From the NCBI GenBank assembly GCA_965198795.1, contig OZ240674.1, forward strand, positions 1,674,001 through 1,738,000: a stretch of DNA of 64,000 bases. The letters are read 5' to 3'. This DNA comes from G965198795 sp965198795. Lineage in GTDB: Bacteria > Pseudomonadota > Alphaproteobacteria > Rhodospirillales > Casp-alpha2. This document shows positions 1 through 7,911 of the stretch, one piece after another (position 1 is the stretch's first letter; every line of letters begins with the position of its first letter). Under the pieces are notes generated by a model. That model saw nothing but the letters and a program-made list of their open reading frames with translations, was not told the origin of the DNA and did no database searches. The position numbers and the translations under genes were made by a program.

Positions 1-769
1 CAGGGCGGACGAGAGAATGAGGCAACCATGCGATTCCCGCGCCTTCCCGCGCCCTGATGCGAAGGGCGCCGCTCATGGCGTTTTCATAAACAACCCTTAG
101 CGCCGCCGCGATTCCACGGGCGCGGAGTAAGGGTTCCACATGCCGCCCAATCGGCGCGTTGCCGCCAAAGCGGAGAAAAGGTGTTGAGATATCGTCAACC
201 TCATCAAGCCTGAAAAGAGGCCGGCCGTCACTGTGAGGTTTGCAAACCGGCACGAGCGCATCCCCGCCGATGGAGACGGATTCGACGCCGGACATGGGCG
301 GAACGCTTCGGGAATAATCGCTTTGATAGGCGATCACGAAATCGACGTCTCCGTCCTTCAGGGCGTCAATGCAGGCCGGCAAGTTGTCCGCGCGGAGTCT
401 GGACATCACAGGGCCAAAGCCATCCTCAAAGGCTTGAAGCCAGGCGGGATAAAATCGCCATCCAATGGAATGCTGAGCGGCGAAAGTCACGACATACTGG
501 TCGGGGCTCGCCAAGGAACCAAGGATCAAATCCCGTTCCGTTTCTATTCGCGCCAAGGCCTGCCGTCCGGCCTCCAGCATTTGATTTCCGGCGGAGGTGA
601 GTTGGACGGGATGCGTTGAACGGTCCACCAACTCAGCCCCCACCCAGGCTTCTATCGCCTTGACGCGCCGGCTCAAGGCGGGTTGCGTGACATTGGCGAG
701 TTCCGCCGCGCGGGAGAAGCTTCCGGTCTTCCTCAAAGCCGCTAAATCTCTGAACCACAAAAAATTCAT
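1..769 (-). CDS. LysR-type transcriptional regulator (3' end beyond the window)
   Basis: Reading the minus strand from the ATG at 769 gives 256 codons with no stop before the window edge, so the C-terminus is missing. The first 60 residues form the LysR winged helix-turn-helix (FSRAAELANV, then TQPALSRRVKAIE). The rest matches a substrate-binding domain, with GAGIAWLPHSLV near the visible end. The order of motifs resembles the HypT/YjiE branch of LysR regulators, but that assignment is inference. It is divergent from the PLP enzyme at 887 with a 117-bp shared promoter region, the classic layout for a LysR regulator of the neighbouring operon. The ligand cannot be read from sequence. Confidence 0.9.
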   Translation of the reverse strand, partial: MNFLWFRDLAALRKTGSFSRAAELANVTQPALSRRVKAIEAWVGAELVDRSTHPVQLTSAGNQMLEAGRQALARIETERDLILGSLASPDQYVVTFAAQHSIGWRFYPAWLQAFEDGFGPVMSRLRADNLPACIDALKDGDVDFVIAYQSDYSRSVPPMSGVESVSIGGDALVPVCKPHSDGRPLFRLDEVDDISTPFLRFGGNAPIGRHVEPLLRARGIAAALRVVYENAMSGALRIRAREGAGIAWLPHSLVRP

Positions 770-783
770 GCGGGGAAAGTATC

Positions 784-798
784 ATGCATTTTTCGCAT
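784..798. promoter_or_regulatory. Candidate LysR box between divergent genes
   Basis: The intergenic region holds ATGC-N7-GCAT, an inverted repeat containing a T-N11-A core (T785, A797), the usual LysR recognition pattern. It lies 15 bp upstream of the regulator start and about 90 bp upstream of the PLP-enzyme start, fitting autoregulation plus control of the divergent operon. One short palindrome is weak evidence alone. Confidence 0.45.
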
Positions 799-886
799 AA
801 TGATATAAGAACATAGAATTGGACGCATTCCCTCACTTTGGCTCAGTGTTTCCTTCAAGAAACATGAAACAGGGGTTCCGAGGGTA

Positions 887-1897
887 ATGCCCGCCATCGA
901 TTTATCAAAGTATCCGCGCGTGGCCCTTTGCCACCAGCCGACACCCATTGAGCCAATGGTGCGCTTGAGCGAGCATCTGGCGGGGCCCAAGCTTTTTATA
1001 AAGCGTGACGATTGCACCGGCCTCGCCACGGGCGGAAATAAGACCCGCAAGCTGGAGTTCCTGATTGGCGACGCGCTCGCCCAAAAAGCCGGCATGGTGG
1101 TGACGCAAGGGGCTGTTCAATCGAACCACGTGCGCCAAACAGCGGCGGCGGTCTGTAAGTTTGGTCTTGAATGTCACGCGCTTTTGGAGCGCCGCGTGCC
1201 GAACGCGCCCTCCGAGTATCAGTCTTCAGGCAATGTGCTGTTGGACAAAATGTTTGGCGCCACGCTCGAATATCGTGACGGTGGTTTGGACATGAATGCG
1301 GAGGCCCAGGCGGTCTGCGAAAAACTGAGGGCGGAGGGGCGCCGGCCTTATTTCATCCCGGGCGGCGGCTCCAACGAAATCGGCGCCCTGGGATATGTAT
1401 CCTGCGCTCAGGAAATCATGGAGCAATCGGAGACGGGCGGCCTCGCATTTGACTGGCTTGTGATGGGTACGGGCAGCACGGGCACGCAGGCGGGGTTGGC
1501 GGCCGGTTTTCACGCGAACGGCGGCGCCCTCAAGGTCATGGGGATCAGCGTCCGCCAGCCCAGGGACAAGCAAGTGGGCGCCGTCCACAGGTTGGCGAGT
1601 AAGACCTGCGCCTTCACGGGGGCGTCTGAAATCCCCGCCAACAAGATCATCGTGGACGATGATTACGTCGGCGAAGGCTACGGCATTCCGGCTCCCTCCA
1701 CCTTGGAAGCAATCGAACTGGCCGCGCGTTACGAGGGCATCCTCCTGGACCCGGTGTATTCGGGCAAGGGCTTTGCCGGAATGATCGGCTTGATTCGGGA
1801 CGGGTTCTTTAAGAAATCCGACAGAATCCTGTTCCTTCATACGGGCGGCGCCACCGCCCTGTTCGCATACGAAAACATCCTTCAACAATCAGCCTAA
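887..1897 (+). CDS. PLP-dependent D-cysteine desulfhydrase / L-cysteate sulfo-lyase family enzyme
   Basis: A 336-aa fold-type II PLP enzyme of the ACC-deaminase/D-cysteine desulfhydrase family. KRDDCTGLATGGNKTRK carries the PLP lysine (K52), QGAVQSNHVRQTAAA binds the cofactor, and the C-terminal half keeps LDPVYSGKG and FLHTGG. Family members release sulfide from D-cysteine or sulfite from L-cysteate (CuyA), in both cases yielding pyruvate and ammonia. The C-terminal motifs look CuyA-like to me, but sequence alone does not separate the two activities. The ATG at 887 has GAGGG four bases upstream. The divergent LysR gene and the downstream betaine-type ABC importer suggest uptake plus cleavage of a sulfur amino acid or sulfonate. 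Confidence 0.85.
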   Translation: MPAIDLSKYPRVALCHQPTPIEPMVRLSEHLAGPKLFIKRDDCTGLATGGNKTRKLEFLIGDALAQKAGMVVTQGAVQSNHVRQTAAAVCKFGLECHALLERRVPNAPSEYQSSGNVLLDKMFGATLEYRDGGLDMNAEAQAVCEKLRAEGRRPYFIPGGGSNEIGALGYVSCAQEIMEQSETGGLAFDWLVMGTGSTGTQAGLAAGFHANGGALKVMGISVRQPRDKQVGAVHRLASKTCAFTGASEIPANKIIVDDDYVGEGYGIPAPSTLEAIELAARYEGILLDPVYSGKGFAGMIGLIRDGFFKKSDRILFLHTGGATALFAYENILQQSA

Positions 1898-1944
1898 AAG
1901 ACTGCGGGAAAGCGGCTTACCTCTTTTAAACAGTGGAGATCGAC

Positions 1945-2910
1945 ATGAAAAAATCACTATTCGGCGTTCTTTGCGCCACAGCCATCGCCGCAGCGCCGGC
2001 GCCGGCCTTCAGCGCGGAAAAAGTTGCTATCGGCGTGCCGTCCTGGACGGGGGCTCAGGCAATCGCCCACCTTTTGGCCGCCGTCGTTGAGGAGCGTATC
2101 GGCGGTGAGGCGGAGTTGGTGCCTGGCAACAATGCGACCATCTTCCAGGCCATGGACCAAGGCAAGGGTGACATCGACGTGCACCCCGATGTTTGGCTTC
2201 CAAACCAGGAAAGCTTCACCAAGAAGTATGTGGATGACGCCGGCACCGTTCAGTTGAGCAAGAACCCTTACGAGGGGAACCAAGGGTATTGCGTTAGTAA
2301 GAAGTTCGGCGAAGCCAACAAGGTTACCGACATTGCCGATCTAGGCCGCCCGGACGTCGCCGCCAAAATGGACAGCGACGGCGACGGTAAGGGTGAAATG
2401 TGGATTGGCGCCCCCGGCTGGGCGTCCGCCAACGTGAATGAGGTGAAGGTGCGGGATTACAATCTGCTGCCCTTCATCGAGCCCATTCGCGCGGAAGAGA
2501 GCGTCAAGACGGCGCGGGTGAAAGACTCCATCGCCAAGAACGAAGGTTATGCTTTCTACTGCTATAAACCGCATGCGATCTGGTACATGTTCGACGTCTA
2601 CATGTTGACGGAGCCGAAGTTCGACGCGGCGAAGTACAAGATGTTGCAGCCGTCCGACTCTCCTGATTGGTACAAGAAATCCTACGTCGCGACGAAAGAC
2701 GCCCTGAAGAAAGTGCAGATTGCCTGGTCCAAATCGCTCAAGGAGCGTTCTCCGGCGATCGTCGAGTTCTTCGAACGCTTCAACCTGACGGCGGATGACG
2801 TCTCCAACTTTGCCTTTCAAATCTCCGGCAAGGGACGGGACCCGAAAGAGGTCGCCAGCGAGTGGATCGCCAAAAACCCGAAACGGGTTGACGCCTGGCT
2901 TGGTCTTTAA
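1945..2910 (+). CDS. Glycine betaine/proline-type ABC transporter, periplasmic binding protein
   Basis: A 321-aa ProX/OpuAC-like binding protein. MKKSLFGVLCATAIAAAPAPAFSA is interrupted only by the expected signal-peptidase site after residue 24. The mature N-terminus VAIGVPSWTGAQAIAHLL, the GDIDVHPDVWLPNQ segment and several tryptophans (aromatic-box candidates) fit quaternary-amine binders. The ATG at 1945 has GGAG upstream; an in-frame GTG at 1933 would add four residues before the signal peptide and is less likely. It lies 47 bp after the PLP enzyme and heads the SBP-ATPase-permease order. The ligand could be a betaine, or a zwitterionic sulfonate or amino acid given the neighbour enzyme; the latter is inference. 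Confidence 0.88.
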   Translation: MKKSLFGVLCATAIAAAPAPAFSAEKVAIGVPSWTGAQAIAHLLAAVVEERIGGEAELVPGNNATIFQAMDQGKGDIDVHPDVWLPNQESFTKKYVDDAGTVQLSKNPYEGNQGYCVSKKFGEANKVTDIADLGRPDVAAKMDSDGDGKGEMWIGAPGWASANVNEVKVRDYNLLPFIEPIRAEESVKTARVKDSIAKNEGYAFYCYKPHAIWYMFDVYMLTEPKFDAAKYKMLQPSDSPDWYKKSYVATKDALKKVQIAWSKSLKERSPAIVEFFERFNLTADDVSNFAFQISGKGRDPKEVASEWIAKNPKRVDAWLGL

Positions 2911-2923
2911 GGTCTGGCGTGAT

Positions 2924-2956
2924 AACGCTGGCGCGCCGCTCCCGCGCGCTGGCGTT
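2924..2956 (+). terminator. Hairpin with T-rich tail between binding-protein and ATPase genes
   Basis: Arms 2924-2935 and 2945-2956 pair over 12 bp including two G-U pairs, with a 9-nt loop and a TCTTT tail. The position, just after the binding-protein gene inside an ABC operon, suggests a partial terminator or 3' stabilising structure that keeps the binding protein in excess over the membrane parts. Confidence 0.5.
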
Positions 2957-2988
2957 TCTTTATCGAGGACTTTGGCTGGGTGGGTCCC

Positions 2989-4065
2989 ATGACCATCGGT
3001 GAAAACAAGTCCAATGGCGACACGGTCATCGACGTCGAAAACATCTGGAAGATTTTCGGCGCCAATGCGGACGCCGCCTTGAAAGCGATCCATGCGGAGG
3101 ACCTTGGCAAGGCGGAAGTCCTGGAACGGTATAACGCCGTCGTCGGCGTCGCGGATGTGAGTTTCTCCGTCAAACGCGGTGAAATTTTCTGCGTCATGGG
3201 TTTATCGGGAAGCGGGAAGTCAACGCTGGTCCGTCACTTCAACCGGTTGCTGGAACCCACCGCAGGCGGCATCCGCATCGAGGGGACGGACGTCATGGGA
3301 CTGAACCCTCAGGATTTGATGAGTTTCCGAAATTGCAAGATCGGCATGGTGTTCCAGAACTTCGCCCTGATGCCGCACCGCTCTGTCCTCGATAACGTCG
3401 CGATGCCCTTGGAAATTCGGAATGTCAATAAAAACGACCGTCTCCGCCAAGCCCAGGAAATCTTGAAGATTGTGGAACTCGACGCCTGGGGCAACAAGTT
3501 CGCGCATGAGCTTTCCGGCGGTATGCAGCAGCGGGTCGGCTTGGCGCGCGCGCTGGCCGCCGACCCGGATGTCTTGCTGATGGATGAGCCGTTCAGCGCG
3601 CTGGATCCGTTGATCCGGCGCCAGTTGCAGGATGAGTTCATCAAGCTCTCCGCCGTGATGCGGAAGACAACCGTCTTTATCACGCATGACTTGGACGAGG
3701 CTGTCCGCGTCGGAGACCGCATCGCCATCATGCGCGACGGCCGTGTCGTGCAGATCGGCACGGCGGAAGAAATCGTCATGCATCCTGCCGATGACTACGT
3801 CGCCGACTTCGTGGCGGGCATTTCGCGCCTGAAAGTCGTGCGCGCCCATGCGGTCATGAAATCGCTCGACGCTTATTCGGCGGAGTTTGGCCCAGCGCCC
3901 GGCGGCGCGCCCACTGTGGATGAGGGGGCTACGTTAAGCACCCTTATTCGAATGGCGATCAACGCGGATGCGCCCATCAAGGTGTTGGACGGCGGCGCGC
4001 CCGTCGGCGTCATCACCCGGCGCGACATTCTGCAGACCGTGATCGAGGGGACGGAAGTGTCATGA
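2989..4065 (+). CDS. Glycine betaine/proline-type ABC transporter, ATP-binding protein
   Basis: A 358-aa ProV-type ATPase. It has Walker A GLSGSGKST, Q-loop MVFQNFALMPHRSV, signature LSGGMQQRVGLARAL, Walker B DVLLMDEPFSALDP and the switch histidine in FITHDLDEA. The N-terminal stretch IWKIFGANADAAL is typical of ProV/OpuAA. The C-terminal 80 residues end in PVGVITRRDIL, resembling the CBS regulatory module of this family, although only one clear CBS-like half is visible. The ATG at 2989 is preferred to the in-frame GTG at 2980. The stop overlaps the permease start (ATGA at 4062), indicating translational coupling. Confidence 0.9.
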   Translation: MTIGENKSNGDTVIDVENIWKIFGANADAALKAIHAEDLGKAEVLERYNAVVGVADVSFSVKRGEIFCVMGLSGSGKSTLVRHFNRLLEPTAGGIRIEGTDVMGLNPQDLMSFRNCKIGMVFQNFALMPHRSVLDNVAMPLEIRNVNKNDRLRQAQEILKIVELDAWGNKFAHELSGGMQQRVGLARALAADPDVLLMDEPFSALDPLIRRQLQDEFIKLSAVMRKTTVFITHDLDEAVRVGDRIAIMRDGRVVQIGTAEEIVMHPADDYVADFVAGISRLKVVRAHAVMKSLDAYSAEFGPAPGGAPTVDEGATLSTLIRMAINADAPIKVLDGGAPVGVITRRDILQTVIEGTEVS

Positions 4066-5606
4066 GCGACGCGGTAACCACCTCATTGACCGGAAGCGGC
4101 GGCGGCAAGGCTTTGGAGGGTTTCGCCCGGGAACGCGCCCGGCACGTTGTCACCTTCGTCAAAACCAATCCTGACTACTACGTAGACCAATTCCGGAAAA
4201 TTGGAAACGAGGCCAAGTTCGTCTGGACGCTGAACATCTGGGCGGGCGTTCTGGGTCCCATCTGGTTCGCGTCGCGGGGTTTGTGGAACTGGGGCCTCAC
4301 GTTCCTGATCATTGAAACCTTCGCTTTCGTTCAGATCATCCGGGGCCTGTTCGGTGATTTGGCGTCCGATGCGTGGGAGCGGATCGCGAAGATTGAGGGA
4401 ACGCTTCAACTTCGCAAAGACCAGTTGGCGGCGGCTATCGAAAACAATTCCGATAAGGTGGATGTCTACAGGCGCGCCGTCGAGGGGCTTGAAAACGCTA
4501 TTGGCGGCATCCGCCTGGAAGCGCGGCAACTGGAAGAGTCCGGCGTCATGATCGCGGCGTTGGGCTTTGCCGTATTGCTCCTGGTCAAGGGCGTGCAGGC
4601 GGTCTACGCCAATACGGTGTTAGAGCGCCGTTTCTCCGACTGGCTGTCCGATCCTTCCATCACACGCGGCATGACGCCCAAGCATATCGCCTTAAGCGTT
4701 GTCTTTTTTACCGTCATCGTGACGACGACCACCATTCATTACAGCTTCCTGGGCGCCTATCCGTTCTTGATCGATTTCCCAACGCGGCCGGAAATACGTC
4801 TGACCTCCATCCGTTGGGTGGAGGCGTTTTTCACCTTCTGCGTCACCAATGGCGAGGCTTTGTTCGACCTCATAACGGCCGCGATCCGGTTCATGCTAGA
4901 TAGTTTGGAGCTGATCTTCGTTCAAACACCCTGGATGGTGATCGCCGCCTTTATTGTGCTTTTGACGGGACTCTCCGCGGGCGTTCGCACAGCCATCTAT
5001 TCCGGCGCGTTCCTGGGCTACATGGGGTTTTTGGGGTTTTGGGAAAAAGCGATGACGACGCTGGCGCTGCTGGGCACCGCCGCCTGCCTTTCCATCATGA
5101 TCGGCATTCCGCTCGGCATGTTCTGCGCAAGACGGAAACGCTTCTACGCCTTCATTCAACCGATCATGGACTTCATGCAAACTATGCCAGCCTTCGTTTT
5201 CATGATTCCGGTGATCGCCTTCTTCGGGACCGGCAAACCGGCCGCCGTGGTCACCACCATGATTTTCGGCGGCACTCCCGTCGTGCGCTTGACGGTGCTG
5301 GGACTCCGGGGCGTCCCGGAGAACGTGCGCGAGGCCGCCATCTCCTTCGGGGCGAGCAAATGGTATCTGCTGACGAAAGTTGATCTCCCGCTGGCGGCAC
5401 CTTCCATCCGGGCGGGCGTCAATCAAACCATTATGTTGAGCCTGGCGATGGTTGTGGTGGCTTCCCTTATTGGGGCCAAGGGCCTAGGTGAGGACGTGCT
5501 GGAGGCGTTGCAATACGCCAATGTCGGCCAGGGAATTCTGGCCGGCTTCTCGATCCTCTTCTGCGCCATGATTCTGGACCGCATAGTTCAGGGGAAAAGA
5601 GACTGA
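4062..5606 (+). CDS. Betaine-type ABC transporter permease with long N-terminal extension
   Basis: A 514-aa permease. The C-terminal part (about residue 250 onward) is a ProW-like domain with the EAA loop EAAISFGASKWYLLTKVDLP around 424-443 and ends in GFSILFCAMILDRI. The first 240 residues are unusual: two membrane segments near 56-92 (LNIWAGVLGPIWF resembles DUF2628-type proteins), a charged heptad-rich stretch at about 105-160 that may be a coiled coil, and two more membrane segments near 163-180 and 208-226. E. coli ProW is about 354 aa, so this is an enlarged version. It starts inside the ATPase stop codon and ends the operon. Confidence 0.88.
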   Translation: MSDAVTTSLTGSGGGKALEGFARERARHVVTFVKTNPDYYVDQFRKIGNEAKFVWTLNIWAGVLGPIWFASRGLWNWGLTFLIIETFAFVQIIRGLFGDLASDAWERIAKIEGTLQLRKDQLAAAIENNSDKVDVYRRAVEGLENAIGGIRLEARQLEESGVMIAALGFAVLLLVKGVQAVYANTVLERRFSDWLSDPSITRGMTPKHIALSVVFFTVIVTTTTIHYSFLGAYPFLIDFPTRPEIRLTSIRWVEAFFTFCVTNGEALFDLITAAIRFMLDSLELIFVQTPWMVIAAFIVLLTGLSAGVRTAIYSGAFLGYMGFLGFWEKAMTTLALLGTAACLSIMIGIPLGMFCARRKRFYAFIQPIMDFMQTMPAFVFMIPVIAFFGTGKPAAVVTTMIFGGTPVVRLTVLGLRGVPENVREAAISFGASKWYLLTKVDLPLAAPSIRAGVNQTIMLSLAMVVVASLIGAKGLGEDVLEALQYANVGQGILAGFSILFCAMILDRIVQGKRD

Positions 5607-5730
5607 ACGGAAACGGCCCGCTGAATCGCCAGGGCGCGGCGCCGATAATTTAAGCAGTCCGCTTTGGGTCGTCGGCAGATAATTCGTCAATCCGCCCCCG
5701 TCATCAGGACTGAATTGGAGCGTCGCCAGT

Positions 5731-6945
5731 CTAGCCGCTCACGAATTGCCCGGCGATGACCTCTTGCGCGGCTTGGACCCCGCCTTTGCCGTGCGGGATG
5801 CCGACGGCGCCAAGGCCCGCCTCGACGGCGCCGAGGATTCCCATGATCATCGGCGCGTTGATATAGCCCATATGGCCGATCCGGAACGCCTTGCCGGTGA
5901 ATTCTCCAATGCCGAAGCCGAGTGTGACGTTGAAGACGTCCTCGACGAATCGGCGCAGTGGATCGGGATCGACGCCTTCTCTCAACAAGATAGTGGTGAC
6001 GGAGTTGGCCCGCTCTTCCGGCTCGGTCGCGTTGAACCTGAGCGCTTGGCCTTGAGTCCAGACCTCCACCGCGGCGCGCACGGCGGCGGCAAGAACGCCG
6101 TGACGGGCGAAGGATTGCTCCAGCCCCTCCTCGAACAGCATGTCCAGGGCCTCGCGCATGCCGTAGAGCGAATGGATGGGGGCCGTGCCGCAATACGTCA
6201 TGTAATGCTCGTCGCCCATGCGCTCCGTCCAATCCCAATAGCGCGTGCGCAAACCCGCCGTCTCATGCGCTTTCAGGGCTTTGGCGTTCGCCGCCGTGAA
6301 GCCGAGGCCCGGAGGCATCATCAGGCCCTTCTGACCGCCCGCGATGGCGCAATCCACGCCCCAGGCGTCCATCTCGAAAGGGACCGTGGCGAGCGAGGCC
6401 ACGACGTCCACAAGCAGCAACGCCGGATGCCCCGCCGCGTCGATGGCTTTTCGAATGGCGGGAATATCCGTAATGACGCTGGACGCCGTGTCGATCTGCG
6501 CGACAATCACGCCCTTTATCTCGTGATGGGCGTCCGCTTTCAGGCGCTTTTCCAGGGCTGCGGGATCGGCGGCCCGGCTCGACTCGCGATCAAGTATCTC
6601 AAGCCGGCAGCCGGCCTTCTCCGCCATCTCGCCCCAGCCCACGGCGAACCGTCCGCTCTTGCAGGCCAGGACCAGATCATCCTTGGAAAACAGGTTCGAG
6701 ATCGCGGCTTCCCACGCGCCGTGACCGTTCGCGATATAAATGTGGACGGCGCCGTCCGTTCTGAACACCTTTTTCATGTCCGCATGGCAACCCTCGGTGA
6801 TGTCCAAAAGCTCGCCCGCATAGAGGTCGATGGCCGGTTTGTGCATGGCGCGCAGCACGCGCTCGGGCACGTTGGTGGGGCCGGGCAGGGCCAATATCGA
6901 ATGACCGCGTGCGAGTTTCAGGGCGGGAGCGGCGGCGTCGGACAT
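5731..6945 (-). CDS. Class V aminotransferase (serine/alanine-glyoxylate type)
   Basis: A 404-aa fold-type I PLP enzyme. It shows LALPGPTNVPERVLRAM near the N-terminus, the NGHGAWEAAISNLF cofactor-binding stretch, LLLVDVVASLATVPFEMD with the PLP-pyridine aspartate, and the Schiff-base lysine in AGGQKGLMMPPG (K206). Family members use serine, alanine or related donors with glyoxylate or pyruvate; the substrate pair here is not determined. The ATG at 6945 is chosen because the alignment begins there; longer starts at 6957 and 7038 add non-conserved residues. It converges on the ABC operon with 124 bp between and no clear terminator. A link to the PLP lyase locus is possible but unproven. Confidence 0.88.
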   Translation of the reverse strand: MSDAAAPALKLARGHSILALPGPTNVPERVLRAMHKPAIDLYAGELLDITEGCHADMKKVFRTDGAVHIYIANGHGAWEAAISNLFSKDDLVLACKSGRFAVGWGEMAEKAGCRLEILDRESSRAADPAALEKRLKADAHHEIKGVIVAQIDTASSVITDIPAIRKAIDAAGHPALLLVDVVASLATVPFEMDAWGVDCAIAGGQKGLMMPPGLGFTAANAKALKAHETAGLRTRYWDWTERMGDEHYMTYCGTAPIHSLYGMREALDMLFEEGLEQSFARHGVLAAAVRAAVEVWTQGQALRFNATEPEERANSVTTILLREGVDPDPLRRFVEDVFNVTLGFGIGEFTGKAFRIGHMGYINAPMIMGILGAVEAGLGAVGIPHGKGGVQAAQEVIAGQFVSG

Positions 6946-7084
6946 AATGACCGTCATCCATATGTCATTAAGGCTCAAGATATCCTTCTTACTCTTCCAA
7001 CACGGCGAAGAGAAGAGCCATGCTTTTCCGTGGAACAATAAGTTTTTGGCTCACGCCTAGCCAGGAGGGTTTTTCTGGGGCGGC

Positions 7085-7270
7085 CTAGCTCCGGACAGCC
7101 CGGCGCGCCTCGTCCGCGCTGTGGCGCCGGCCCAGAAACCTCAGGGCGCCGTCATGGAACGATTGCACGCCCAACGAGACGCGATTGACGCCGGCGTCCC
7201 GGAAGGCGGGGAAGGTTTCCGCCTCCACGGTCGAGGGGTTGGCCTCCAGGGTGATTTCCAAATCGGGGGC
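7085..7270 (-). pseudogene. hemW: Internal fragment of hemW (radical SAM coproporphyrinogen-oxidase-like)
   Basis: The minus strand from 7270 reads 61 codons before a TAG at 7085-7087. LEITLEANPSTVEAE followed by GVNRVSLGVQSF and LGRRHSADEARRA is diagnostic of HemW/HemN-like radical SAM proteins just after the cysteine cluster. A full HemW is about 380-400 aa; both the N-terminal CxxxCxxC part and everything after this piece are missing. In alphaproteobacteria hemW commonly follows rdgB, as the position here predicts, so this looks like the residue of a deletion or rearrangement. An intact copy elsewhere in the genome cannot be excluded. Confidence 0.85.
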
Positions 7271-7344
7271 GCAAGCTGAACAAATTCCTGATCTGCAAGG
7301 TTCCCAATTCCGACTGGGCGCGGCGTGTTGTCGAGCGCGCCTTT

Positions 7345-7911
7345 TTGTTTGAAGTGAAGCTGAAAGCCAAGGTCGATTGTTTTCTGGATGCGTCGCGATA
7401 CTGCGGATCAGAGAAAATCATCGCGCTGGACGCCGGCGCCTACATCATCAGACCGATCAACGAGTTGTTCGCGCAGACAGGGAACGTGGTTTTGGGCAAG
7501 GTCCCGGACAATGTGGTGAACACCGAATACAATTATCTCAGACTCATCAACACAGGCGTCGTCGTTTTCTCGGCTGATCAGGCCCGGCGCACCCGGTTTC
7601 TTCAATGGTGGAAAGACCTGACGGAAAAATCAGTCGAGGCATGGGGCGATCAGTCGGCATTGGCTCGGGCGCTATGGGATCAGGCGCCCAATCTTTTTGA
7701 TGGACGCGACCGGATCGACGTGGCCGTCGGCGAGACGGTTTTTGACGTCGCCGTTTATGATTGTCTCCGCTTTAATAATCAGTACTTAAACGAAATCAGC
7801 GCGGCGTCCCTTGAGAAGGTTCGGATTGTTCACTTCGTGGACAGGAAGAAAGATCGTTACCTGGAAACGCTCGCCGATATTGACCGATGCTTATCGATCA
7901 AGACAGCTTGA
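7345..7911 (+). CDS. Glycosyltransferase-like fragment, N-terminus missing
   Basis: A 188-aa reading frame with only a TTG start. ALDAGAYIIRPINELF resembles the acidic metal-binding motif region of GT8-like nucleotide-sugar transferases, and LINTGVVVFSADQARR and AWGDQSALARALWD match downstream motifs of such enzymes. Protein-like sequence (LNKFLICKVPNSDWARRVVE) continues upstream of the TTG in the same frame to about 7270 and stops where the hemW fragment begins, so the true N-terminus has been lost. The 3' end overlaps rdgB by 21 bp on the opposite strand. Probably non-functional; the donor glycosyltransferase is unknown. Confidence 0.6.
   Translation: MFEVKLKAKVDCFLDASRYCGSEKIIALDAGAYIIRPINELFAQTGNVVLGKVPDNVVNTEYNYLRLINTGVVVFSADQARRTRFLQWWKDLTEKSVEAWGDQSALARALWDQAPNLFDGRDRIDVAVGETVFDVAVYDCLRFNNQYLNEISAASLEKVRIVHFVDRKKDRYLETLADIDRCLSIKTA

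Noticed and set aside
233..619. 128-codon plus-strand frame near the window start
   Set aside because: It is opposite the LysR gene, whose minus-strand frame is open across the whole interval with clear motifs.
5746..7041. 431-codon plus-strand frame opposite the aminotransferase
   Set aside because: The minus strand encodes a clear PLP aminotransferase; the plus-strand product is featureless.
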